The notes: a model not told the origin generated them from the letters alone. DNA of 15,798 bases from JBMNOI01 sp050942995 (GCA_050942995.1 JBMNOI010000088.1:1-15798); one strand, 5' to 3'; positions 6,926 to 14,111 are shown, numbered from the stretch's first letter. Made by a program: numbers and translations.

Positions 6926-8358
6926 CAGAATATCTCCACCACCTTGGGCCGATGCCGCCAGAACCCCGTGGCCTGCTGGAAGGCATAGGCCAGTTGCAGT
7001 ACGCCCCAGTCATCGTGATGCCGCCCCACGATCTGTATCCCGACGGGCAATCCCTCCGGCGTAAAGCCACACGGCACCGAGATGGCCGGGTGCCCGGTGA
7101 CGGACACGTAATAGCACGACCGCATCCAGTCGATATAGGTCTCCATCTCGACACCGTTGATCTCGGTCACGTATCGCTGCTTGACGTCAAAGGGGGGCAC
7201 CTGGGTAACCGGCAGTATCAGGAACTCGTAGCGTTGCATAAAGCGGTTCAACCGCTGATAGAGCATGGTGCGCGCGATCTCGGCGCGGGCGATCTCGGGA
7301 CCGGTCAACGCGCGCCCCTGTTCCACGTTCCATATCACCGTGTCTTTGACCTGATCTCGATGCCGGTCCACCAGCTCGCCACGCCCCGCTTCGAAATGCC
7401 AAGCCCGCCACACCTTGAACGCCTCATCGGCGCCGTCCCAGCCGGGGTCGGCATCGTCTACCCAGCAGCCCAGGTCACGGAAGGTGTTTCGCTGGCCCTC
7501 CATCACGCGGGTGATTCGCGGATCCACCGGCAGTCCGCCCAGATCACTGCTCCAGGCGATGCGCGTGCCGTTGAAATCCCGCTCCAGCGGCCGCCAAAAG
7601 ATGTGCCCCGGATCGGACAGAGAGATGGGCGAGCGAGGATCGGGGCCGGCCATGGCGCCCAGCAACAGCGCCACATCCTCTACGGTGCGCCCCATGGGGC
7701 CCTCCACCGAGAAGGGTGACCAGCCCAACTGGGTGGGCCACACCGGTACGCGCCCGGGCGAGGGGCGCAACCCCACCACGTTGCAGAACGCCGCCGGATT
7801 GCGCAACGATCCGCCCATGTCGCTGCCGTCGGCCAGGGGCAACATGCCGCAGGCCAGGGCCACCGCCGCGCCGCCGCTGGAGCCGCCGCACGTTCGGGTC
7901 GTATCATAGGGGTTCAGTGTCTCGCCAAATACTTCGTTAAAGGTTTGCGATCCCGCGCCAAACTCGGGCGTGTTGGTTTTGCCGATGCTGATGGCCCCGG
8001 CAGCGCGCACTCGTTCGACCACGATGGCGTCCTCGTCGGGCACGTGGTCGGCATACAGCGGCGAGCCGTAGGTGGTACGGATGCCCCGCGTGGGGATCAA
8101 ATCTTTGTGCGCGATGGGCAACCCGTGTAACGGCCCGACCGCCTGCCCTCGGGCCAGCATTCGGTCGGCATCGTCCGCCGCCTCCAGCGCCCGCTCGGGC
8201 AACAGGGTCACGATGGCGTTCACCCGCGGGTTCACCCGCTCGATCTGTGCCAGATGCGCCTCCATCACCTCCCGCGCCGAGACCTGCTTGTTGCGGATCA
8301 GCCGCGCCAGCTCGGTGGCGGTCATAAAGGTCAGGTCGCTACGATCATGGTCTATCAT
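6925..8358 (-). CDS. Amidase signature family hydrolase (GatA/FAAH-like)
   Basis: A 477-residue amidase that hydrolyses a carboxamide to acid and ammonia. The Ser-cisSer-Lys triad is visible: Lys85 in AHKD, the GGSSGG segment with Ser160/Ser161, and nucleophile Ser184 in DMGGSLRNPAA. Full family length, no signal peptide, so cytoplasmic. The start at 8358 is chosen over an upstream in-frame ATG because AGGAGC precedes it with good spacing and the conserved region TATELARLIRN begins soon after. It lies 19 bases downstream of the mandelate racemase-family gene and overlaps the cupin gene by one base. It is not expected to be the tRNA amidotransferase subunit GatA because gatB and gatC are absent here. 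The true amide substrate is unknown. Confidence 0.92.
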   Translation of the reverse strand: MIDHDRSDLTFMTATELARLIRNKQVSAREVMEAHLAQIERVNPRVNAIVTLLPERALEAADDADRMLARGQAVGPLHGLPIAHKDLIPTRGIRTTYGSPLYADHVPDEDAIVVERVRAAGAISIGKTNTPEFGAGSQTFNEVFGETLNPYDTTRTCGGSSGGAAVALACGMLPLADGSDMGGSLRNPAAFCNVVGLRPSPGRVPVWPTQLGWSPFSVEGPMGRTVEDVALLLGAMAGPDPRSPISLSDPGHIFWRPLERDFNGTRIAWSSDLGGLPVDPRITRVMEGQRNTFRDLGCWVDDADPGWDGADEAFKVWRAWHFEAGRGELVDRHRDQVKDTVIWNVEQGRALTGPEIARAEIARTMLYQRLNRFMQRYEFLILPVTQVPPFDVKQRYVTEINGVEMETYIDWMRSCYYVSVTGHPAISVPCGFTPEGLPVGIQIVGRHHDDWGVLQLAYAFQQATGFWRHRPKVVEIF

Positions 8359-8377
8359 TGTGCGCTCCTGTGACGCG

Positions 8378-9544
8378 TCAGTATATATATTCGGGGCCCG
8401 GCCTGTACCGGAATCGCTCGAAGACGTCCGGCCGCAGGGTATAGCCCAGTCCCGGCCGCTGCGGCGCATAGACGATGCCGTCGCGGATATCGTACGGCTC
8501 CTCGAACAGCTCGTACATCATCGGCATATAGCCCTGGCTCACCTCAAGGATATGGCAGTTGGGCAGGGCCATGGCCAGATGGATGCTGGCGGCAAAGAGC
8601 ACGCCCGAGCTCCACGCGTGGGGCGCCACCCGCAGCCCCTGTGCCGAGGCCATGGCGGCGATGCGACGGATCTCGGTATAGCCGCCGGCCCGGGCCACAT
8701 CGGGCTGGGCGATATCCACCGCACGATGTTCGAACAGGCTCTGGAAATCAAAACGGGTGAATTCGCGCTCGCCGCTGGCGATGGGGATCGTCGTCGAGCG
8801 CCGCACCTCGGCCAATCCGGGATGGTCGTCGGGTGAGATGGGCTCCTCGAACCAGGCGATATCATACTCCTCCAGCGCGTCGGCCAGCCGACGCGCCGTA
8901 GAGACATCCATACAACCGTGGGCGTCCACCATCAGCTCCACATCGGGGCCGATGCCCCGCCGCGCCGCCGCCACACGCCGCAGCGTCTTTTCGATGGAAA
9001 AGCCGTCGCGACCCACCACCCGCATCTTGACGGCGTTAAAGCCTTTGGCGGCATAGCCGCCCATCTCGGCCTCGGCCTCGTCGCCCGGTGCCCAGCCACC
9101 GCTGGCGTAGGCGCGGATCTGATCGCGGGCGGCGCCCAGCGCCACATAGATGGGCACGCCCCACGCCTGCGCCTTGATATCCCACAGGGCCAGATCGACC
9201 CCCGAGATCGCCTCCAGGGTAACGCCCCGCCGTGCCTCTTGTGGCTGAGAGTGGCCCCGCTCCAGCGCCGGTCGCCAGCGCGAGCCGCTGTACATCTTTT
9301 CGTATAGCCGCTCGGTGTAGAGGGGGTTCTCACCCAGCAACATGGGCTCCAGATCGTAGGCCACCACGGCACGCACCACCTCGGGGCTGCCCAACGATGC
9401 CCCGATACCGGTGAGGCCCTCGTCGGTCTCGACCATCACCAGCACCGAATCGGTCTTGACCTTGGTGCCCAGGTCAGTGCGATGCTGATGCTCGGGCGGG
9501 ATGGGATCGGAAAGGGGAATAGCACGGACAGACGTGATCTTCAT
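8378..9544 (-). CDS. Mandelate racemase/muconate lactonizing enzyme family protein (enolase superfamily)
   Basis: A 388-residue enolase-superfamily enzyme that abstracts the proton alpha to a carboxylate, usually as a sugar-acid dehydratase, racemase or cycloisomerase. The KxR motif is at 173-175 (VKMRVV). Metal ligands are Asp207 in DAHG, a Glu at 233/234 in WFEEP, and Glu259 in ASGERE. The general base pair is Asp282 (QPDVARAGG) with His309 (VAPHAW). That His-Asp dyad places it in the mandelate racemase subgroup, typical of acid-sugar dehydratases, rather than the MLE subgroup. The start at 9544 is taken because GAGGAG precedes the ATG and homology begins there (MKITSVRAIP). It forms an operon with the amidase and cupin genes. 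Specific substrate not assignable. Confidence 0.92.
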   Translation of the reverse strand: MKITSVRAIPLSDPIPPEHQHRTDLGTKVKTDSVLVMVETDEGLTGIGASLGSPEVVRAVVAYDLEPMLLGENPLYTERLYEKMYSGSRWRPALERGHSQPQEARRGVTLEAISGVDLALWDIKAQAWGVPIYVALGAARDQIRAYASGGWAPGDEAEAEMGGYAAKGFNAVKMRVVGRDGFSIEKTLRRVAAARRGIGPDVELMVDAHGCMDVSTARRLADALEEYDIAWFEEPISPDDHPGLAEVRRSTTIPIASGEREFTRFDFQSLFEHRAVDIAQPDVARAGGYTEIRRIAAMASAQGLRVAPHAWSSGVLFAASIHLAMALPNCHILEVSQGYMPMMYELFEEPYDIRDGIVYAPQRPGLGYTLRPDVFERFRYRPGPEYIY

Positions 9545-9641
9545 GACGCTCCTCGTAGCATGGAAATGGACCATTTGGTAACGCATTCTATGCGCGAAGC
9601 GATGCTGTGGCAACTGGAGGCAGGGCGGGGGGAATATAGAC

Positions 9642-9670
9642 GGGCGGCGCATCATCTTGATGCGCCGCCC
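9642..9670 (-). terminator. Strong hairpin downstream of msrA
   Basis: A perfect 13-bp stem (GGGCGGCGCATCA with TGATGCGCCGCCC) with a three-base loop begins 28 bases beyond the msrA stop on the minus strand. The bases after it on that strand (GTCTATATTCCCC) contain few U residues, so termination may be partial. It separates msrA from the downstream racemase-family operon. Confidence 0.55.
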
Positions 9671-9697
9671 GATCTGTATACAGCCTGTGATCGTCCT

Positions 9698-10495
9698 CTA
9701 CCGGCGAACCAGCCGCCGCAGCACCTCCTGTCCCCCGGGCGAGAGCCCCAGCAGTTCGATCTCTTCCTCCAGTTGCTCGGCTGTGCCGTATCCACCGGCG
9801 TAGCCGTTCACCCGTGCCGCGGCCGTCGAGTCCACCAGATCCTCCGGATCGGGATAGATCTCTTCGTACTCGCGAAACAGCTCGCGATATCGCCGTAACT
9901 CGTATTTCTGGTGATAGTCCTCCGCGCGGTAAAAGCGCCCGGCGGGCACGATCTCGGTATGGAGGCGCATATTCATCCGCTCGGCCTCGGCAGTGCGTGA
10001 GGCGATGGCCCGTTCGCGCTGTTCCTCGTTGTGATAAAAGATGATGGATGCATATTGTCGAGAAACAGGCGGACGATTGGGGCTGTGCCCCTCCCAGAAG
10101 GCGGCCAGCAGATCGTCGTAGGTGATGATGGCCGGATCATAGTCGATCTCGACGGTCTCGGTATGGTCGCCCAAATCGTGATAGGTGGGGTTCTCAGTCG
10201 TGCCACCGGCATAGCCCACCCGCGTTCGAACCACCCCGGGGAGACTCCCAAACTGAGAGTCAGGTCCCCAGAATCAACCCATTGCAAAGGTGGCCGTCTC
10301 GATGACGGGCGGAACCGCCACGTCCAGCGCCGGCAGGGCCACCTGCGCGCGTTCTCGATCGGTCATCAGATCCTCCTCTGACCACTTTTGATAAGCAAAC
10401 AGTAAAACAAGCCCCAGCACACCGATCAGCCCCCACACGGCCACCGTCGCGATCGGGCGAGACGGACGCGTCACAGGGTCGGGATCAAACGCCAT
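9698..10495 (-). CDS. msrA: Selenocysteine-containing peptide methionine sulfoxide reductase A, membrane-anchored
   Basis: MsrA reduces methionine-S-sulfoxide in proteins. Reading from ATG 10495 (AGGAGG seven bases upstream), residues 15-36 form a hydrophobic anchor, then a linker, then the catalytic domain. The active-site motif reads ETATFAMG-U-FWGPD, where U is an in-frame TGA at 10276-10274 (residue 74), exactly at the invariant GCFW cysteine. After it come LPGVVRTRVGYAGG, GDHTETVEIDYDP, YASIIFYHNEEQ and AEDYHQKY, all standard MsrA blocks, in frame and unbroken to the stop at 9698. A SECIS-like hairpin follows the TGA. The 265-residue protein has no cysteine, so there is no resolving Cys; regeneration must use an external thiol. 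The charge pattern suggests a catalytic domain outside the membrane (inference). A pseudogene with a point mutation is the alternative, but the hairpin and intact flanks argue against it. Confidence 0.9.
10238..10269 (-). promoter_or_regulatory. Bacterial SECIS element of msrA
   Basis: Immediately after the TGA on the minus strand, GGGGA pairs with TCCCC and GACTCTC pairs with GGGAGTC (one G-U), with a bulge CCT on the 5' side and a five-base apical loop AGTTT. The loop starts 20 bases after the TGA and has G at its second position. The known bacterial SECIS model (a stem-loop just 3' of UGA, apical loop roughly 16-37 bases away, a conserved G among the first two loop bases) is satisfied. It would bind SelB and deliver selenocysteyl-tRNA. 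It lies wholly within the coding sequence. Confidence 0.82.
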
Positions 10496-10578
10496 CGATA
10501 CGCCTCCTATGCGATACACCACGGCCCAACGTGCGCCGACCGTCGATCCACACGCCACCGCCGTCAGCCGGAAGACCC

Positions 10579-11673
10579 CTATGAGCGCCCCGGAGCGCCG
10601 GTGATCTCGGCCACACGTCGGAAGAACGCCCGCTTGAAGAGGGTATTGATGCCCCAGTTCACCGGTGGCGTCTGAAAGCCCAGCAGCTCTTCATAGGGGC
10701 CGGTGTTCCACCTCGGCCGCGGCACATAATCCTCCCAGGGATCATCGCCCTGGCCGTCCCAGCCCTGATCGTAGTAGCCCCACGATACGCCATGGCGCCA
10801 GGCCACCTCCATATTGGCGATGGCCGGCGAATCTTCATTGATCACCAGCGGCTTGGGATTGGCCTGATAAACCGGCATCGCCTTGACCGCCAGAATAGCC
10901 GCTTCGAGCTGATCGGGATTGAGGCCGTTGCCGTGCAGCAACACATAGTCGTCCGCTTCGACCAGAGATGCCGGGGGCATGCCGCGGCCGGTATGAACTT
11001 CGGCGCCGCCGCCGCTGGTCGAGTAGTAGAATCCGGGATGGGCCTCACGCAGGCGATAGATCATCTCGTGCTGGCGCTCGGGCGCAAAGATGTCGTAGGG
11101 GGTGTTGTCATTCACCACATCGATCTCGTTGGCGATCTCGATGAGGATATTGCGCCGCCCGGTGCCCTCCAGGAACGTCAGAGCCTCGTCTGCCGCCCGC
11201 CATATCGCCGCCTCACCGCGCATCTTGAGCAACTGCATCCAGTAGAAAAAGCCCACGATGACGACCATGCCCAGCTCGTCGGCGCGGGCCAGCACCCGGG
11301 TCACCCGATCGGCGTAATCGGCCTTGAGCTCTCCATCGGGAGTAAAGGCGTTGTTGTCATAGTGATGATAGATCTCGGGCACATACAGCGGCCCGCCGCC
11401 CTGCAGGTTGATGGTAAAGGCGATGATGCCGTGATCTCGCCATTCGGGCAACGCAGCGCAGAATTCGCTCACGTTGCGCTCCGGATCCCACACGCCGGTA
11501 TCGGGATAGGCCCAATGGCGGCGGGTCTCGGGGTTGGCGTCATCAAAGGTGGCCTGTACGGCACGCACGTTGAACAGCATGCCCTCGATGCGCCGCCCCT
11601 CGTATGTGCGGCCGGGATAGGTGGGCGTGCCGTCAATCAAGAAATCGGTACCCGAGATCGTCACCTGCGTCAT
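10579..11673 (-). CDS. Glycoside hydrolase family 5-like (beta/alpha)8 protein
   Basis: A 364-residue protein resembling cellulase-type (beta/alpha)8 glycosidases. Candidate acid/base Glu183 lies in LIEIANEIDV (the NE at the end of strand 4), and candidate nucleophile Glu280 in PLVINEDSPA (strand 7). Many Trp/Tyr residues near the strand ends (for example SWGYYDQGWDGQ) could line a sugar cleft. There is no signal peptide, so the protein is probably cytoplasmic, unlike secreted cellulases. GAGGAGG before the ATG supports the start. msrA follows 83 bases downstream on the same strand, with no terminator seen between them. Fold assignment is reasonable; activity and substrate are unknown and it could be a catalytically altered homologue. 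Confidence 0.72.
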   Translation of the reverse strand: MTQVTISGTDFLIDGTPTYPGRTYEGRRIEGMLFNVRAVQATFDDANPETRRHWAYPDTGVWDPERNVSEFCAALPEWRDHGIIAFTINLQGGGPLYVPEIYHHYDNNAFTPDGELKADYADRVTRVLARADELGMVVIVGFFYWMQLLKMRGEAAIWRAADEALTFLEGTGRRNILIEIANEIDVVNDNTPYDIFAPERQHEMIYRLREAHPGFYYSTSGGGAEVHTGRGMPPASLVEADDYVLLHGNGLNPDQLEAAILAVKAMPVYQANPKPLVINEDSPAIANMEVAWRHGVSWGYYDQGWDGQGDDPWEDYVPRPRWNTGPYEELLGFQTPPVNWGINTLFKRAFFRRVAEITGAPGRS

Positions 11674-11718
11674 AAGGCCTCCTCATGGTTAGATGGTCTG
11701 GCGATTCACCGTGACCCC

Positions 11719-11727
11719 ATTATAGCA
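11719..11727 (-). promoter_or_regulatory. Extended -10 promoter for the minus-strand gene series
   Basis: On the minus strand TGC TATAAT forms an extended -10 with a perfect hexamer, about 45 bases before the start of the GH5-like gene. No good -35 is seen. It probably drives the GH5-like gene and perhaps msrA. Confidence 0.6.
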
Positions 11728-11752
11728 TACCGTGAGCGGCGAGGGTATGCCA

Positions 11753-11800
11753 CCTGCCCTACCTTCCGAGGGGTCTCTTTCGCCACCTTCGGAAGGCAGG
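11753..11800. repeat. Palindromic intergenic repeat, copy 2
   Basis: CCTTCCGA (11762-11769) pairs with TCGGAAGG (11789-11796), and CCTG (11753-11756) can extend the stem with CAGG (11797-11800). The loop, read on the minus strand, contains GGTGGCGAAAGAGAC, which matches the loop of copy 1 at 493-531 with a single inserted base. The downstream flanks on the + strand are also similar (GTGTTTTGAG and GTATTTGTGAG), so the loop is inverted relative to its flank. It sits between the divergent GH5-like and IscS-like genes. Confidence 0.72.
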
Positions 11801-11882
11801 TATTTGTGAGGCCGTGGCGCATCCCTCATGTGGATTCGCGCCGCTATAGTTTATCAAGTTGAGTGAAAATGTGACTTTAGTC

Positions 11883-11911
11883 GTGACAAGGAACGGTGTT
11901 TTTGGTATAAT
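11883..11911 (+). promoter_or_regulatory. Strong sigma-A-type promoter of the sulfur operon
   Basis: GTGACA (5/6 of TTGACA) is separated by exactly 17 bases from a perfect TATAAT, which also carries the extended TGn (TGGTATAAT). Transcription would begin near 11918, giving a leader of about 54 bases before the IscS-like start. No clear operator is seen. Confidence 0.8.
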
Positions 11912-11971
11912 GTGAAGGATGAAGACCTGAGAAGCAAAAGGGTCATCGAAACCACAGCCGCTGGAGGTTGA

Positions 11972-13135
11972 ATGTCAGAGCGCTTTATATACCTGGACAA
12001 TGCGGCGGCCACTCGCCTGGATGAACGCGTGCTCGAGGCGATGGCGCCATACTTTACCGAAACATTCGCCGTCGCCACATCCCAGTTTGGCTATTCCGCG
12101 GGTATCGACGCCAAGGATGCTTTGGACGCCGCCCGCGCCTCGATCGCCCGCACGCTGGGCGCGGGCGATGAGGAGCTGGTGTTTACCTCCGGTGGCACCG
12201 AATCGAGCAACATGGCCGTCAAAGGTGTGGCCATGGCCCTGGGGGAGAAAAAGGGACGCCACCTGATCACCAGCCCCATCGAGGATTTCCCGGTGCTGTA
12301 CAGCATGCGCTCGCTGGAGCGTCAGGGCTATGAGGTCACCTATCTGGATGTGGACGGTGACGGGCGTATCGATCTCGATCACCTGCGCCGCGCCATCCGA
12401 CCGGATACCATCCTCGTCTCTGTGCAGTCGGCCAATCAAGAGATCGCCACGCTGCAGGATGTAGCCGCTATCGCCGCCATCTGCAAAGAGCGCGAGGTGT
12501 TCTTTCATACCGATGCCACTCACTCTTTCCCGCGGGTGCCGCTGAATGTGGCCGAGACGCCCGTCGATCTGGTCACACTCACCGCCGATCTGATTCACGG
12601 GCCCAAGGGCGTGGGCGCGCTCTATGTACGCCAGGGGACGCCGATAGCGAAATGGATGGACGGTGGCTTTCAGGAATTCAATATGCGCGCCGGTGTGGAG
12701 AATATTCCCGGCGCCGTGGGCTTTGCCAAAGCCGTCGAGCTGGTTACGCCCGAGGAGACGGCGCGGTTACAGGCCATGCGCGACCGCCTGACCGATATCC
12801 TGTTACAGGTGCCTCATTCACTCCTTAACGGGCATCCTGAATATCGATTGCCGCACTGTACCAATATCTCTTTTCGCTTTGTCGAGGGTGAATCGATCCT
12901 GCTGCATCTGGACATGCGTGGCTTTGCCGTAAGCACCGGCTCGGCCTGCTTCAGCCGGTCGCTGGAGGCCAGCCACGTCATCCTGGGCATCGGAGGGAAT
13001 CACGAGCGGGCCCACGGATCGGTGCGCTTTAGCTTTGGTCGCTATAACGAGCCCGACGACGTCGATGCCGTCGCCGAGGCCATGACCGACGTCATTGCCA
13101 GCCTGCGGGCCATCAGCCCGTTAGGGAAGGAGTAA
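11972..13135 (+). CDS. IscS/NifS-like class V aminotransferase-fold protein lacking the PLP lysine
   Basis: A 387-residue protein of the cysteine desulfurase fold, first gene of the sulfur operon. GGAGG precedes the ATG. Conserved features include FTSGGTESSN (73-80), FHTDAT with Asp181 for the PLP ring nitrogen, and the mobile loop STGSACFS with Cys326. However, the segment that normally reads SAHK-x-YGPKG reads TADLIHGPKG here. Leu207 stands where the Schiff-base lysine (E. coli Lys206) should be, and Asp206 replaces the preceding His. The PLP-stacking His (E. coli His104, EH motif) is Asp105 in SPIEDFPV. The remaining Lys212 belongs to the GPKG loop. Archaeoglobus IscS also lacks the lysine and has been proposed to give a cysteine ligand to clusters on IscU. 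Desulfurase activity is therefore doubtful. The IscU-DUF59 gene starts five bases after the stop. Confidence 0.88.
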   Translation: MSERFIYLDNAAATRLDERVLEAMAPYFTETFAVATSQFGYSAGIDAKDALDAARASIARTLGAGDEELVFTSGGTESSNMAVKGVAMALGEKKGRHLITSPIEDFPVLYSMRSLERQGYEVTYLDVDGDGRIDLDHLRRAIRPDTILVSVQSANQEIATLQDVAAIAAICKEREVFFHTDATHSFPRVPLNVAETPVDLVTLTADLIHGPKGVGALYVRQGTPIAKWMDGGFQEFNMRAGVENIPGAVGFAKAVELVTPEETARLQAMRDRLTDILLQVPHSLLNGHPEYRLPHCTNISFRFVEGESILLHLDMRGFAVSTGSACFSRSLEASHVILGIGGNHERAHGSVRFSFGRYNEPDDVDAVAEAMTDVIASLRAISPLGKE

Positions 13136-13140
13136 CTTAC

Positions 13141-13776
13141 ATGCCTTTACCATATAGCGAACTCGTCATGGAGCACTTTCGCAACCCCAAGAATGTGGGG
13201 CGCATGGAAAATCCCGACGCGCGGGCGGTGGAAGGAAGCCCTGCATGCGGCGATATGGTGGCCGTATATCTCAAAGTGGATGAGAGCTCTCAGCGCATCA
13301 CAGATATCAAATTCGAGTCGTACGGCTGTGCCTCCAATATCGCGACCGGGTCGATCATCACCGAGCTGGCCAAAGGCAAGACGTTGTCTGAGGCCAAGAA
13401 CATCACCTGGCAGCAAGCCTCAGATGCTCTCGGCGGACTGCCGCCCATCAAAACGCACTGCTCGGTGCTGGCGGTGGACGGCTTGCGCGCCGCCATCCAG
13501 AATTATGAGGAGCGCCATAGCCTGGTGACGGAGCGGGAGCCCACCACCGTGGGCGAGGTGGAACGTCGCCTCAAGCATGTGATGAACCCCATGGTGGGGC
13601 TGGATCTGATCCGCACCAAGGTTGTCAAAGAGATGGATGTCGCCGAGGGCGTTGTGCGCATCGCGCTGGATCTGCCGTCGGATCACCAGTTTGCGAACAA
13701 TATTCGCGAAGAGATCGTCGAAAAGATCGAGCCCCTCTGGGATGTCGAAAAGGTTGTGGTCGAATTCAGCGACTGA
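13141..13776 (+). CDS. IscU-type Fe-S scaffold fused to DUF59 (MIP18/SufT-like) domain
   Basis: A 211-residue fusion. Residues 1-125 are an IscU scaffold with all cluster ligands: Cys36 and Asp38 in SPACGDM, Cys63 in YGCASN, and His106-Cys107 in KTHCSVL. The LPPIK loop (100-104) matches the segment bound by Hsc70-type chaperones in other IscU proteins. Residues about 137-209 resemble DUF59/MIP18 domains used in Fe-S delivery (VERRLKHVMNPMVGLDLI, ending VEKVVVEF). The usual conserved Cys of that domain is not seen; the region reads LDLPSDHQF. AAGGAG overlaps the end of the IscS-like gene, so the two are coupled and probably form a complex. This single protein could both build and hand over clusters (inference). 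Confidence 0.88.
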   Translation: MPLPYSELVMEHFRNPKNVGRMENPDARAVEGSPACGDMVAVYLKVDESSQRITDIKFESYGCASNIATGSIITELAKGKTLSEAKNITWQQASDALGGLPPIKTHCSVLAVDGLRAAIQNYEERHSLVTEREPTTVGEVERRLKHVMNPMVGLDLIRTKVVKEMDVAEGVVRIALDLPSDHQFANNIREEIVEKIEPLWDVEKVVVEFSD

Positions 13777-13868
13777 CATACAGCGCTATCCGACCTGCCG
13801 TAAATGAGGGGGGTGCTTTGATCCCGCAGAGGGCCGGACGGATCGCGCCCGGCGCTGAGAGGTGCCTT

Positions 13869-14090
13869 ATGGCCGAGATCAAGATCGATGTGCATGGTGA
13901 GACCTGTCCGGTGCCTCTTGTCGAGGTACGCAAGGCGGTGCGTCGCGCTGCGCCGGGGGATATCATCGAGGTGTCGGGATCTCATCCCTCTTCGATGAAA
14001 GAGATTCCCATGGCCGTCGAGGCGCTCAAGCTGGAGCTGCTGAGCGTTGAGGGCTTTGAAACCGACTGGACCATCCGTATCCGCTGCTGA
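13869..14090 (+). CDS. TusA/SirA-family sulfur carrier protein
   Basis: A 73-residue TusA-like protein carrying persulfide sulfur (or possibly selenium) on Cys13 of the ETCPVPLVEVRKA motif (CPxP). The length and the two-layer fold pattern, with the SHPSSMKEIP loop and a final beta strand, match the family. The start is placed at 13869 rather than the in-frame upstream codon at 13818 because homology begins at MAEIKIDVHG and GAGAGGTG lies just before it. The 92-base gap after the IscU gene holds no other gene. Its partner is most likely the DsrE2 protein encoded 21 bases later. Confidence 0.9.
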   Translation: MAEIKIDVHGETCPVPLVEVRKAVRRAAPGDIIEVSGSHPSSMKEIPMAVEALKLELLSVEGFETDWTIRIRC

Positions 14091-14111
14091 TCGGGGACAG
14101 GAGGATGCGCC

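Noticed and set aside
8359..8469. An upstream in-frame start extending the amidase by 37 residues
   Set aside because: The extension overlaps the end of the racemase-family gene, shows no homology, and lacks a ribosome site; ATG 8358 has one.
9545..9655. An upstream in-frame start extending the racemase-family protein by 37 residues
   Set aside because: Homology begins at MKITSVRAIP, and GAGGAG lies just before the ATG at 9544. The extension runs into the msrA-side hairpin.
9698..10234. A separate truncated MsrA starting at the GTG at 10234, next to a small membrane protein ending at 10274
   Set aside because: The 39 bases between the end of the first frame and that GTG encode FWGPDSQFGSLPG in the same frame, completing the MsrA active-site block. 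The GTG has no ribosome site, while ATG 10495 has a perfect AGGAGG. One gene with a recoded UGA explains everything.
10792..11862. A 356-residue + strand frame across the GH5-like gene
   Set aside because: Antisense shadow of the GH5-like gene. It lacks domain features, and the minus-strand product has the NE and NED active-site patterns plus a good ribosome site and promoter.
12631..12660. Lys212 in GPKG as the PLP lysine of the IscS-like protein
   Set aside because: In IscS/NifS proteins the Schiff-base lysine is in SxHK, upstream of YGPKG. The GPKG lysine is conserved separately and lines up with Lys212, so it cannot serve as the missing residue without a shift of the loop.
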